Position numbers and translations under genes: made by a program
Part shown: positions 9,206-18,084 of the stretch, piece by piece
Layout: the number at the start of each line of letters is the position of its first letter
Numbering within the stretch: position 1 is the first letter of the stretch
Source of the DNA: Pseudomonas silesiensis
GTDB taxonomy: Bacteria; Pseudomonadota; Gammaproteobacteria; Pseudomonadales; Pseudomonadaceae
Length of the DNA stretch: 64,000 nt
Reading direction: 5' to 3'
Assembly: GCF_001661075.1 (NCBI RefSeq)
Contig: NZ_CP014870.1
Location: forward strand, 3,492,501 to 3,556,500
Notes under the pieces: model-generated
The model's input: only the letters and a program-made list of their open reading frames with translations
Told to the model about the DNA's origin: nothing
Database searches by the model: none

Positions 9206-9211
9206 TATAGT
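9206..9211 (+). promoter_or_regulatory. Predicted -10 element of the universal stress gene
   Basis: TATAGT lies 24 bp after the end of the ANR box. No good -35 hexamer is present, as expected for a class II ANR-activated promoter. The predicted transcription start is near 9217-9218, leaving a leader of about 35 nt. Confidence 0.55.
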
Positions 9212-9251
9212 TGTCCAACGCAGTATTGTTACCTTCCCGGAGATCCCGATC

Positions 9252-10115
9252 ATGCAAGCCATTCGCAGCATCCTGGTGGTCATCGAGCCCGAACACTCGG
9301 AAAGCCTGGCGCTCAAACGGGCCAAATTGATTGCCGGTGTGACCCAGGCCCATCTGCACCTGTTGGTATGTGACCCCAAGCATGACCACAGCGGCATGCT
9401 GGGCGTACTCAAGGCCGCCCTGATCCAGGACGGTTTCAGCGTCACCACCGAGCAGGCCTGGAACGACAGCCTGCACGAAACCATCGTCGATGTGCAGCAG
9501 GCGGAAGGCTGCGGGCTGGTGATCAAACAGCATTTCCCCGACAGCCCGTTGAAAAAAGCCCTGCTGACCCCGGCGGACTGGAAACTGCTGCGCTACTGCC
9601 CGACCCCGGTGCTGCTGGTCAAAACCTCGAAACCCTGGACCGGTGGTGTCATTCTGGCGGCGATCGACGTCGGCAATACCGATGGCGAACACCGCACCTT
9701 GCACTCCAGCATCGTCGATCACGGTTATGACATCGCCAGCCTGGCCAAGGCCCGTCTGCATGTGGTGAGCGCCCATCCGTCGCCGATGCTGTCGGCGGCT
9801 GATCCGACGTTGCAACTGAGCGAAACCATCGAGGCCCGCTATCGCGAGCAGTGCAAGGCCTTTCAGGCCGAGTTCGACATCGATGACGAGCACCTGCATA
9901 TCGCGGAAGGCCCGGCGGATGTGTTGATTCCGTATATGGTGCACAAGCTGGGTGCGTCGGTGACGGTGATTGGCACGGTTGCGCGGTCCGGGTTATCCGG
10001 GGCGTTGATCGGGAATACGGCGGAAGTGGTGCTGGATGCGGTGGAGAGTGACGTGCTGGTATTGAAGCCGGATACGATCATGGATCATCTGGAGGAGATT
10101 GTGACGCAGCATTGA
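9252..10115 (+). CDS. Universal stress protein, tandem UspA domains (UspE-like)
   Basis: 287-aa cytoplasmic protein with two Usp domains, the arrangement of UspE. The first (about 1-140) begins MQAIRSILVVIEPEHSES and the second (about 145-285) ends with the nucleotide-loop-like GTVARSGLSGALIGNTAEVVLD, which resembles the ATP-binding G-2x-G-9x-G-(S/T) motif. The open frame starts at 9162 but includes the operator; the ATG at 9252 with GGAG upstream is the sensible start. In pseudomonads several such proteins support anaerobic survival under ANR, which fits the perfect ANR box upstream. Confidence 0.88.
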   Translation: MQAIRSILVVIEPEHSESLALKRAKLIAGVTQAHLHLLVCDPKHDHSGMLGVLKAALIQDGFSVTTEQAWNDSLHETIVDVQQAEGCGLVIKQHFPDSPLKKALLTPADWKLLRYCPTPVLLVKTSKPWTGGVILAAIDVGNTDGEHRTLHSSIVDHGYDIASLAKARLHVVSAHPSPMLSAADPTLQLSETIEARYREQCKAFQAEFDIDDEHLHIAEGPADVLIPYMVHKLGASVTVIGTVARSGLSGALIGNTAEVVLDAVESDVLVLKPDTIMDHLEEIVTQH

Positions 10116-10169
10116 GGTTTGCGCTGTTGGTTAGACCGCCTTCGCTGCGATGCAGCGAAGCTTTTAAAA

Positions 10170-10640
10170 TCAACCGCCGAACGCATCCCTGAGAAAACCC
10201 GGTGCAATGTAGCGCTGGTAATGCGCCTCGGAGAGCAAAAAGAACTCCCGGTCAATGGCATCTCGCAGTTCCGGCAGGTTCCAGTCGCGAAACTCCGGCA
10301 TCAACACCATCCCGTAGGCTTCCAGATTGTTGATCACCCGCGCGCCACGGGCGATCAGCTGATAAGCCCAGCAATATTGCGACTGATGCGGCACAAAGCG
10401 GATCTTGCGCTGCTCCAGCTGCAATCGCAGGCGCTGGGGATCGAAAACCTCCAGCTTGCTGGCCATCACCTGGGACAGCAGCTGCTCGAGACGCAGCCAC
10501 ACCGCGCGCTTTTGTTCCTCGTTGTAACCGTTCCAGTTGATCACTTCATGGTGGAATCGCTTGCAGCCACGGCACACCAGATCACCGTAAACAGTGGAGC
10601 AAAGGCCGACGCAGGGGGTCTTGATGGTCTGATTGGGCAT
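10170..10640 (-). CDS. DUF1289 domain-containing protein
   Basis: 156-aa cytoplasmic protein of unknown function. The N-terminal DUF1289 module has the conserved cysteine pattern KTPCVGLCSTVYGDLVCRGCKRF, presumably a metal or Fe-S site. The C-terminal part is rich in charged helices. The chosen start is the ATG at 10640 (MPNQTIKTPC), because the 19 codons upstream are not family-like. An inverted repeat ATGTTAG/CTAACAT at 10676-10697 lies just upstream and might be part of its promoter. Convergent with the stress gene. Confidence 0.8.
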   Translation of the reverse strand: MPNQTIKTPCVGLCSTVYGDLVCRGCKRFHHEVINWNGYNEEQKRAVWLRLEQLLSQVMASKLEVFDPQRLRLQLEQRKIRFVPHQSQYCWAYQLIARGARVINNLEAYGMVLMPEFRDWNLPELRDAIDREFFLLSEAHYQRYIAPGFLRDAFGG

Positions 10641-10835
10641 AGTCAGGAGAGCACGGGAAAGCAGAACAGGTGGCCATGTTAGCCCTTTGTCTAACATTCA
10701 TCACCCCTCAAAATTCAGGGCTGAACTTACCTTTAATTTTTTTTTCCCGTAGAATCAGCCAGCCTTTTAAGGCGCCAATGTCCGTTAGAAGCTGTTTTCA
10801 AAGCGTCACGAGCACAGTCGTTCCTTCAGAGCGGT

Positions 10836-10878
10836 GTTGGCGGAGGGTTTTTCCAGCGGGGAAAAGCCCAACGCCAAC
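10836..10878 (+). promoter_or_regulatory. Structured leader hairpin upstream of acnB
   Basis: GTTGGCG and CGCCAAC close an outer stem, and GGGTTTTTCC pairs with GGGAAAAGCCC (one G-U) inside it, with loop AGCG. No T-run follows, so it is not a simple terminator. It sits about 170 nt before the acnB start codon in a 406-bp gap. The gap also holds a 9-T tract near 10736-10744, but no gene that I can see. Confidence 0.45.
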
Positions 10879-11046
10879 CCTCATCAGCTCCCGTTCTGCA
10901 GGCGTAAAACTTTGAAAGCAGCTTCTGTAAGGAATTGTCGGTAATTCTGGCTAAGTGGCCCACAACGCCACGCAGCGCATGAGTACGGCAATTTCGGGAT
11001 GAGCGTCCCGGACACCCAGATGGGACCACTGATGAGGGTAATAACT

Positions 11047-13647
11047 GTGCTTGAAGCCTACCGCAAACATATCGAAGAGCGCGCAGCACTGGGTATCGTT
11101 CCCCAGCCGCTTAACGCCGAACAAACTGCAGGCCTGGTCGAGCTGCTGAAGAACCCCCCGGCTGGCGAAGAAGCTTTCCTCGTTGACCTGATCACCAATC
11201 GCGTTCCGCCTGGCGTGGACGAGGCGGCCTATGTAAAGGCCGGTTTCCTCTCTGCCCTGGCCAAAGGCGAAGCCACCTCCCCTCTGATCGACAAGAAGCG
11301 CGCTGTTGAACTGCTCGGCACCATGCAGGGCGGCTACAACATCGTGACCCTGGTCAACCTGCTGGACGACGCCGAACTGGCGCCAGTAGCGGCCGAAGAA
11401 CTCAAGCACACCCTGCTGATGTTCGATGCATTCCACGATGTTGCCGAAAGAGCCAAGAACGGCAACGTTCACGCCAAAGGCGTCCTGCAGTCCTGGGCCG
11501 ACGGCGAGTGGTTCAAGAACCGCCCTGTGCTGGCCGACAAGATCAGCCTGCGCGTGTTCAAGGTGACTGGCGAGACCAACACCGACGACCTGTCCCCTGC
11601 TCCTGATGCCTGGTCCCGCCCGGACATCCCGCTGCACGCCCTGGCCATGCTGAAAATGGCCCGCGACGGCATCGTGCCGGACGTACAAGGCTCCATCGGC
11701 CCGATGAAGCAGATCGAAGAAATGCGCAACTCCGGCTTCCCGATCGCCTACGTCGGTGACGTGGTCGGTACCGGTTCGTCGCGTAAATCGGCCACCAACT
11801 CGGTGCTGTGGTTCTTCGGCGACGACGTTCCTTTCGTGCCGAACAAGCGCGCTGGCGGCTTCTGCTTCGGCAGCAAGATCGCTCCGATCTTCTACAACAC
11901 CATGGAAGACGCCGGCGCACTGCCGATCGAATTCGATGTAACCAACATAAACATGGGCGACGTGATCGACCTGTACCCGCACGCTGGCAAAGTCTGCAAG
12001 CACGGTACCGAAGAAGTCATCACCACCTTCGAAATGAAGACCCCTGTGCTGTTGGACGAAGTCCGTGCCGGCGGTCGTATTCCGCTGATCATCGGCCGCG
12101 GCCTGACCGACAAGGCTCGCGCCGAACTGGGCCTGCCAGCGTTCGACCTGTTCAAGAAACCGGATGTCCCGGTCGAAAGCACCAAGGGTTTCACCCTGGC
12201 GCAGAAAATGGTCGGCAAGGCGTGCGGCGTAGCCGGTGTGCGTCCAGGTACCTACTGCGAACCGAAGATGACCACCGTCGGTTCCCAGGACACCACCGGT
12301 CCGATGACCCGTGACGAACTGAAAGACCTGGCGTGCCTGGGCTTCTCCGCCGACCTGGTAATGCAGTCGTTCTGCCACACCGCGGCTTATCCAAAGCCGA
12401 TCGACGTGACCACCCACCACACCCTGCCAGACTTCATGATGACCCGCGGCGGCGTTTCCCTGCGTCCGGGCGACGGCATCATCCACAGCTGGCTGAACCG
12501 CATGCTGCTGCCGGACACCGTCGGTACCGGTGGTGACTCCCACACCCGTTTCCCGATGGGCATTTCGTTCCCGGCCGGTTCGGGCCTGGTCGCGTTCGCT
12601 GCTGCCACCGGCGTGATGCCGCTGGACATGCCGGAATCGATCCTGGTGCGCTTCAAAGGCAAGATGCAACCGGGCGTCACCCTGCGTGACCTGGTTCACG
12701 CCATTCCTTACTTCGCGATTCAGGCCGGCCTGCTGACCGTCGAGAAGAAAGGCAAGAAAAACGCCTTCTCCGGCCGCATCCTGGAAATCGAAGGCCTGGA
12801 CAACCTGAGCATCGAGCAAGCTTTCGAGCTGTCCGACGCTTCGGCCGAACGTTCGGCTGCCGGTTGCACCATCAAGCTGTCGAAAGAGTCGATCACCGAG
12901 TACCTGAGCTCCAACATCACCCTGCTGCGCTGGATGATCGGTGAAGGCTACGGCGATGTGCGCACCCTGGAACGTCGTGCGCAAGCGATGGAAGCCTGGA
13001 TCGCCAACCCTGAGTTGATGGTTGCCGATGCTGACGCCGAATACGCGGAAATCATCGAAATCGACCTGGCCGACATCAAGGAGCCTGTGCTCTGCGCGCC
13101 GAACGATCCGGACGACGCCCGTCTGCTGTCCAGCGTGGCTGGCGAGAAGATCGACGAAGTGTTCATCGGTTCGTGCATGACCAACATCGGTCACTTCCGC
13201 GCGGCCGGCAAGTTGCTGGAACAGGTCAAGGGTCAGCTGCCAACCCGTCTGTGGCTGTCGCCGCCGACCAAGATGGACGCTCACCAGCTGACCGAGGAAG
13301 GCTACTACGGCATCTACGGCAAGGCTGGCGCTCGCATGGAAATGCCGGGTTGCTCGCTGTGCATGGGTAACCAGGCACGCGTAGAGCCGAATTCGACTGT
13401 GGTGTCGACTTCGACCCGTAACTTCCCGAACCGTCTGGGTGACGGCGCGAACGTTTACCTGGCTTCGGCCGAGTTGGCGTCCGTGGCTTCCATCCTGGGT
13501 CGCCTGCCGACCGTCGAGGAATACATGGAATACGCGGGCAAGATCGACAGCATGGCGGCCGATGTCTACCGCTACCTGTCCTTCGACCAGATCGCCGAGT
13601 TCCGTGAGGCTGCTGCGAACGCCAACATCCCGGTCGTTCAAGCCTAA
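11047..13647 (+). CDS. acnB: Bifunctional aconitate hydratase 2 / 2-methylisocitrate dehydratase
   Basis: TCA-cycle enzyme converting citrate to isocitrate, and in the methylcitrate cycle dehydrating 2-methylisocitrate. At 866 aa it matches AcnB length. Order: N-terminal HEAT-like helical domain, swivelling domain, then the [4Fe-4S] catalytic domains. Cluster ligands are Cys710 ([10 protein letters not shown]), Cys769 and Cys772 (GCSLCMGNQ), the same numbers as in E. coli AcnB. The start is a GTG at 11047 with GAGGG at 11034-11038; homologues begin at the same [15 protein letters not shown]. It is monocistronic, ending at a strong terminator. AcnB is a known target of Fur-dependent small RNAs in pseudomonads. 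Confidence 0.97.
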   Translation: MLEAYRKHIEERAALGIVPQPLNAEQTAGLVELLKNPPAGEEAFLVDLITNRVPPGVDEAAYVKAGFLSALAKGEATSPLIDKKRAVELLGTMQGGYNIVTLVNLLDDAELAPVAAEELKHTLLMFDAFHDVAERAKNGNVHAKGVLQSWADGEWFKNRPVLADKISLRVFKVTGETNTDDLSPAPDAWSRPDIPLHALAMLKMARDGIVPDVQGSIGPMKQIEEMRNSGFPIAYVGDVVGTGSSRKSATNSVLWFFGDDVPFVPNKRAGGFCFGSKIAPIFYNTMEDAGALPIEFDVTNINMGDVIDLYPHAGKVCKHGTEEVITTFEMKTPVLLDEVRAGGRIPLIIGRGLTDKARAELGLPAFDLFKKPDVPVESTKGFTLAQKMVGKACGVAGVRPGTYCEPKMTTVGSQDTTGPMTRDELKDLACLGFSADLVMQSFCHTAAYPKPIDVTTHHTLPDFMMTRGGVSLRPGDGIIHSWLNRMLLPDTVGTGGDSHTRFPMGISFPAGSGLVAFAAATGVMPLDMPESILVRFKGKMQPGVTLRDLVHAIPYFAIQAGLLTVEKKGKKNAFSGRILEIEGLDNLSIEQAFELSDASAERSAAGCTIKLSKESITEYLSSNITLLRWMIGEGYGDVRTLERRAQAMEAWIANPELMVADADAEYAEIIEIDLADIKEPVLCAPNDPDDARLLSSVAGEKIDEVFIGSCMTNIGHFRAAGKLLEQVKGQLPTRLWLSPPTKMDAHQLTEEGYYGIYGKAGARMEMPGCSLCMGNQARVEPNSTVVSTSTRNFPNRLGDGANVYLASAELASVASILGRLPTVEEYMEYAGKIDSMAADVYRYLSFDQIAEFREAAANANIPVVQA

Positions 13648-13661
13648 GGCTGCAACGCAAT

Positions 13662-13701
13662 AAAAAACGCCGCCCATCGTGAGATGAGCGGCGTTTTTTT
13701 T
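13662..13701 (+). terminator. Rho-independent terminator of acnB
   Basis: The stem AACGCCGC/GCGGCGTT is flanked by an A-run before and eight T residues after, a classic bidirectional intrinsic terminator. It starts 15 nt after the acnB stop. Confidence 0.92.
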
Positions 13702-13710
13702 ATGAGCCCC

Positions 13711-13800
13711 TGTAGGAGCGAGGCTTGCCCGCGAAGAACGATAACGCGGTCCAGCCGTTTGTCCGCGTGATGGCCTTCGCGGGCAAGCCTCGCTCCTACG
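13711..13800. repeat. REP inverted pair (REPIN)
   Basis: TGTAGGAGCGAGGCTTGCCC and its near-perfect mirror enclose a spacer of about 35 bp. It lies between the acnB terminator and the stop of the convergent permease gene. Confidence 0.85.
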
Positions 13801-13806
13801 GGTCTC

Positions 13807-15087
13807 TCAAGCACTCAGCGAATAGATCAACGCCGAAATCGCCACCAGGCCTACTGCCGTCACGAAGACGTTGGAAGCCTGACCGCGATAACGCGCCATC
13901 GCTGGCACCTTGCGAATCGCATACATCGGCATCAAAAACAGTATCGCCGCAATGATCGGGCCACCCAGGGTTTCGATCATCCCGAGAATGCTCGGGTTCA
14001 GGGTGGCAACAATCCAGCACACCACCAGCATGAAGGCCGCCGTCATGCGGTCCAGCGTCTTCGGCGCCGGACGCTTGCCGCTCTTGACGATCAGCCCCTT
14101 CAAGCCTTCGCTGGCACCAATGTAGTGACCGAGGAACGACTTGGAAATCGCCACGAACGCAATCAACGGCGCCGCAAAGGCGATGGTCGGATTGCTGAAG
14201 TGGTTAGCCAGGTAGGACAGGATCGACAGGTTCTGCGCCTTGGCCTCGGCCAGTTGCGCCGGCGACAGGGTCAGCACGCAGCTGAAGACGAAGAACAGCA
14301 CCATCACCACCATCAAGGCGTGGGCCCGGGACAGGATCTGCGAGCTGCGCTCCTGGGCGTGGTCGCCGTAACGACGTTTCTGGTCCACCGCAAACGCCGA
14401 AATGATCGGCGAGTGGTTGAACGAAAACACCATCACCGGAATCGCCAGCCACAAGGTGTGCAGTAAGGCCGAGGGTTCAGGCACCGTGGACGCGGTGGCG
14501 AGGATGCCGCCGTTCCAGTGCGGAATCAGGAACACCGCGAGAAACAGCAGCGCCACGATGAACGGGTAGACCATCAGGCTCATGGCCTTGATGATCGCTT
14601 GCTCGCCGCAGCGCACCACGGCCAGCAGGCCGAGGATCAGCACCAGCGACAGTACGGCGCGCGGTGGCGGCATGATGTGCAGTTGATGTTCGAGAAAACT
14701 GCCCACGGTGTTGGTCAGCGCCACACTGTATATCAGCAGTATCGGGAAGATCGCAAAGAAGTAGAGCAAGGTGATCAATGCACCGGCCTTGATTCCGAAG
14801 TGCTCTTCAACCACTTCGGTAATGTCCGCGCCCTCGCGGCCGGACAGCACGAAGCGGGTCAGGCCACGGTGTGCGTAAAACGTCATCGGGAACGCCAACA
14901 CTGCCAGGATCAGCAACGGCCAGAAGCCGCCCAGCCCTGCATTGATCGGCAAAAACAGCGTGCCAGCCCCGATGGCCGTGCCAAACAGGCCCAGCATCCA
15001 GGTGGTGTCATGGCGATTCCAGCGGGTAAGGCTTGCTGGTGTCGCCGCTACATAGCGTTCGTCGACGCTATTGGCCTGATCATTCAT
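13807..15087 (-). CDS. HAAAP family amino-acid permease (SdaC-like serine/threonine transporter)
   Basis: 426-aa inner-membrane proton symporter of the hydroxy/aromatic amino acid permease family, with about eleven membrane segments. The N-terminal helix-break motif MLGLFGTAIGAGTLFLPINAG is characteristic. LAIPVMVFSFNHSPIISAFAVDQ is the second conserved segment and matches SdaC-type members more than aromatic permeases. The start at 15087 has GGAG ten bases upstream; a start at 15114 would add nine unlike residues. The substrate (serine or threonine) is inferred from family. It stands alone, with no serine deaminase beside it. Confidence 0.83.
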   Translation of the reverse strand: MNDQANSVDERYVAATPASLTRWNRHDTTWMLGLFGTAIGAGTLFLPINAGLGGFWPLLILAVLAFPMTFYAHRGLTRFVLSGREGADITEVVEEHFGIKAGALITLLYFFAIFPILLIYSVALTNTVGSFLEHQLHIMPPPRAVLSLVLILGLLAVVRCGEQAIIKAMSLMVYPFIVALLFLAVFLIPHWNGGILATASTVPEPSALLHTLWLAIPVMVFSFNHSPIISAFAVDQKRRYGDHAQERSSQILSRAHALMVVMVLFFVFSCVLTLSPAQLAEAKAQNLSILSYLANHFSNPTIAFAAPLIAFVAISKSFLGHYIGASEGLKGLIVKSGKRPAPKTLDRMTAAFMLVVCWIVATLNPSILGMIETLGGPIIAAILFLMPMYAIRKVPAMARYRGQASNVFVTAVGLVAISALIYSLSA

Positions 15088-15234
15088 CCGGTGGGATCTC
15101 CGCATTCCGGTCATTTGCTACCCGGTCAGGACGAGTCGGAAAAAACCGACAGGCAGCGCCCTGACCGAAACAGGGGCGCGATTGTCCGGGATTAATCAAC
15201 AGAAGCAAAGACTTAGCTGAGGAGCGGTGGTGCG

Positions 15235-15439
15235 GATCAGACAATCCGCACCGACAACCTGGTGGTGATCCAAATCACGCTGAGCGAAGGTCGCACCGTC
15301 GAACAGAAAAAGCTGCTCAATAAAACCATTGTTGACAGTTTGAATGCGCAACTGGCGGTTCGACTGGTTCATCAATCTGGTAGAAGTGAAAAAAGAGAAC
15401 TGGTCGTTCGGAAACTGCGTTGCCCAGTACGCCTTCTGA
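15235..15439 (+). pseudogene. Frameshifted, truncated tautomerase-family remnant
   Basis: The frame containing 15262 reads VVIQITLSEGRTVEQKKLL, a core segment of the 4-oxalocrotonate-tautomerase-like (Tautomerase_2) family. About 100 bp on, the family continues in the next frame as WFINLVEVKKENWSFGNCVAQ and stops at 15437. So there is a frameshift near 15350, and the normal first 60 or so residues, including the catalytic Pro1, are missing upstream. It is not expressed as a functional enzyme. It lies in an AT-rich stretch together with two orphan exported proteins. Confidence 0.8.
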
Positions 15440-15703
15440 TCTGCGCATGCCTGTTTTAGCGGACAGGAGTGGTCACTGAAAATCGATATTGCTCCTCATG
15501 CAATATCTGCAAACAGGAAAACTCCTACAGACAACACATCGATAAACAAGTACGACAAACTATTTCTTAAACATTAGAAGCCTGAATTGTTACAAGCAAC
15601 TACCCACCATTGAACAACTCACATTTCCAGATTATATTTTTCCAGCATTGAATCTGAATGATTAATAGCGCGCGACTCCCCCATTAACCATGGAGTTATC
15701 CGT

Positions 15704-16225
15704 ATGCAAAAAAATAATATTACGTCCACACTCCTGCTTGCCGCGGCATTGTTGTGCCCCCTCGGCAGCTTCGCGCAACAAGCCCCTGCCACTGGCGATG
15801 CTCGGGACCTGGCCTCCTCTCCTCGGTGGCTGACCACCAAGGTGTATATAGAGGGCGCTCCACAAACGGATGTAAAAGATAAATATCCCGGGGTGGTCGG
15901 AATATCGACCTGGGACCCCGAACGCAATCGCTATGAGTTCTTTTACACCGACACGGGAGAATCAAAATACAACAATGGAGGTGGCGGATACTTTTTTGTC
16001 ACCGGCGATAAAAAAACCCACGTTTTAGTGCCCGATGTCGGGCCAACCAAAGCCATGGCCAGACGATTGGAAACGTTGAATACCAATGAATTCACCTATT
16101 CTCGCGAAGTGCCCCGCGATATGGTAAACAACAACCCTCTGGTGCGCATCTATGTCGTTCATGCCCCCTACACCGGCACAGTAGTTACAAAATCCGCCAT
16201 CAAACCAAATTCCGATACCCACTGA
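15704..16225 (+). CDS. Exported DUF4822-like protein of unknown function
   Basis: 173 aa with a clear signal peptide (LLLAAALLCPLGSFAQ, cleavage about residue 24). The mature part is beta-rich and reads like the DUF4822 lipocalin-type pattern, with W-TTK at its start, a central FFYTDTGE and FTYSREVP near the end. The ATG follows CATGGAG with proper spacing. Codon usage is AT-rich relative to the core genes. The next gene is also a small exported protein. The role is unknown; a periplasmic ligand-binding or stress role is only a guess. Confidence 0.68.
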   Translation: MQKNNITSTLLLAAALLCPLGSFAQQAPATGDARDLASSPRWLTTKVYIEGAPQTDVKDKYPGVVGISTWDPERNRYEFFYTDTGESKYNNGGGGYFFVTGDKKTHVLVPDVGPTKAMARRLETLNTNEFTYSREVPRDMVNNNPLVRIYVVHAPYTGTVVTKSAIKPNSDTH

Positions 16226-16326
16226 AACCACTCAGACTGAACGGCACCCACAATTTAACTCGCCACCTCCAACGCAGCGTTGGCGTTTAAATATATCTTG
16301 CCATCTATAAAACATGGAGTTTCAAT

Positions 16327-16764
16327 ATGCAAAAAACTCTCAAAACGTTACTGCTATCTACGGTACTGATCGCCTCGACGTTCTCCGTTGCCAACGCGCA
16401 ACCCACTACGCCCTCCCCGGCAAAAAATGCCGTTGCCACGCCAGACAATGCCATCATGCTGACCGTCTTTCTAAAGCACGATCAATCACGATCTTTGCCT
16501 GAACTGAAGACCCAACTTGAAAAGCAAGGATACTACGAGGCCTTTCCACCTGAGGGGGTAGAAGTCGTCAGTTGGAATACCGTGATGGGTATCGGCCAAA
16601 TCGTCACATTGCGTTTCCCGGCCTCCCGCCTGATAGAAGTAAATCTTGCATTCGAAAGAACAGCATGGGGAAGTTTCAAGACCGAGTTCTATCCGACCTA
16701 TGATGCCAAAGCTATTGCACTGGCGGAACGAGACAGAGTACTAAAGCAGCGAACTGCCCAGTGA
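16327..16764 (+). CDS. Small exported protein, unknown family
   Basis: 145 aa, signal peptide MQKTLKTLLLSTVLIASTFSVANA, then a short Pro/Ala linker and a compact domain of about 100 residues (IMLTVFLKHDQSRSLPELKTQLEKQG). CATGGAG is again the ribosome site, as for the gene 100 bp upstream, and both proteins begin MQK. I recognise no domain. The ferredoxin-like length and beta-alpha-beta feel are too weak to name. Probably periplasmic. Confidence 0.65.
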   Translation: MQKTLKTLLLSTVLIASTFSVANAQPTTPSPAKNAVATPDNAIMLTVFLKHDQSRSLPELKTQLEKQGYYEAFPPEGVEVVSWNTVMGIGQIVTLRFPASRLIEVNLAFERTAWGSFKTEFYPTYDAKAIALAERDRVLKQRTAQ

Positions 16765-16770
16765 CGCTGC

Positions 16771-16800
16771 GGCAGCACACTGTATTTGCAGTGTGCTGCC
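16771..16800 (+). terminator. Hairpin after the small exported gene
   Basis: A perfect 12-bp stem GGCAGCACACTG/CAGTGTGCTGCC with a 6-nt loop starts 7 nt after the stop codon. It lacks a T-run, so it may be a weak terminator or an mRNA 3' stabiliser. Confidence 0.5.
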
Positions 16801-16973
16801 CAGTGACGTGACATCGGCTCCGTCTGCCCTCAACCACGAGTTTGCTTCTTTCAGGAAGCGGTCCAGACTAAAAACACCGTCTCCGGGATTGGCGACCATT
16901 GCCAATCCGCTTGGGAATCAGCACCCTGAAAATGTTTTTCACGCCGACACGTCACGATCACAGGAGCCGCGTA

Positions 16974-17939
16974 ATGCCCGCAACCGTTCTGGTACTGGTT
17001 GAAACCATCAATGATTACCTGCCGATTCTCGAGCATCAAGGCTTCCACCTGATTCTGGCCCCGACGCCCGCCGAACGTGCTGCAGCCATCACCCGGCACG
17101 GCGGCCAGATCGATGCGGTGCTGACTCGCGGTCCTTTGGGGCTGTATGCCGATGAAATCGCCGCCCTGCCCAATCTCAAGATTATCTGCGTGATCGGCGC
17201 AGGCTACGAACAGGTCGACCTTCAAGCCGCCGCCGACCGGGGCCTCACGGTCACCAACGGCGCCGGGGTCAACGCGTCATCGGTGGCCGACCACGCCATG
17301 GCCATGCTCCTGGCACTGGTGCGCGACATTCCCCGCTGCGACGCCGCCGTGCGCCGCGGCGAATGGCCAAAAATCATGCGCCCTTCCCTGGCGGGCAAAC
17401 GCCTGGGCATCCTTGGCCTCGGCGCAGTCGGCATGGCCATTGCGAAACGCGCGGCACACGGCTTCGACATGACGGTGAGCTACCACAACCGCCAGCATCG
17501 CAGCGACGTGCCCTACAGTTTCTGCTCGACGCCCACCGAGCTGGCGCGTGCGTCGGACTTTCTGATCGTCGCCACCCCCGGCGGCCTGGGCACCAAACAC
17601 CTGATCAACAAACAAGTGCTCGATGCCTTGGGCCCCAAAGGCTTTGTCGTCAACATCGCCCGGGCCAGCGTCGTCGTCACCGCGGATCTGATCAGCGCGT
17701 TGGAACAGCGTCGAATTGCCGGTGCCGCACTGGATGTCTTCGATGCCGAACCCCGTGTGCCGGATGCATTCAAGGCACTGGCCAATGTGATCCTGACGCC
17801 GCACGTCGCCGGTTTGTCGCCTGAGGCAACCCAGGGAACCGTGGAGCTGGTGGGTCGCAATCTGGTGGCGTTCTTTTCCGGAAACCCGGTGCTCACCCCT
17901 ATCGATCTGCCAGCTACCCGGACCAAGGCAGCGCTTTAG
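16974..17939 (+). CDS. D-isomer-specific 2-hydroxyacid dehydrogenase (glyoxylate/hydroxypyruvate reductase-like)
   Basis: 321-aa NAD(P)H-dependent reductase of 2-oxoacids. The Rossmann motif is LGILGLGAVGMAIAK. The catalytic Arg lies in NIARASVV, the Glu in LDVFDAEPRVP and the His in ILTPHVAG. The start at 16974 is preceded by CAGGAG; 25 upstream codons in frame are not family-like. It stands alone. The substrate within the family (glyoxylate, hydroxypyruvate or 2-ketogluconate) cannot be settled by reading. Confidence 0.87.
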   Translation: MPATVLVLVETINDYLPILEHQGFHLILAPTPAERAAAITRHGGQIDAVLTRGPLGLYADEIAALPNLKIICVIGAGYEQVDLQAAADRGLTVTNGAGVNASSVADHAMAMLLALVRDIPRCDAAVRRGEWPKIMRPSLAGKRLGILGLGAVGMAIAKRAAHGFDMTVSYHNRQHRSDVPYSFCSTPTELARASDFLIVATPGGLGTKHLINKQVLDALGPKGFVVNIARASVVVTADLISALEQRRIAGAALDVFDAEPRVPDAFKALANVILTPHVAGLSPEATQGTVELVGRNLVAFFSGNPVLTPIDLPATRTKAAL

Positions 17940-18084
17940 GCCATCATTCAAACAGTTGTATCAAAAGCAATGATTGCCCGGCAACACGCTCACCTATAAG
18001 GGCTGCTCGTGGTTGTGGGTGTCGGGTGTGCGCATTAGATTAGCCAATAGTTTCAGGCCTCCAGAATAAGCAGAAGGGATAAGC

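Noticed and set aside
10951..13677. A 908-codon open frame antisense to the whole of acnB
   Set aside because: High-GC codon bias in acnB leaves the opposite strand free of stops. The translation is low-complexity (His/Arg/Gln/Gly-rich), has no domain or ribosome site, and AcnB is beyond doubt.
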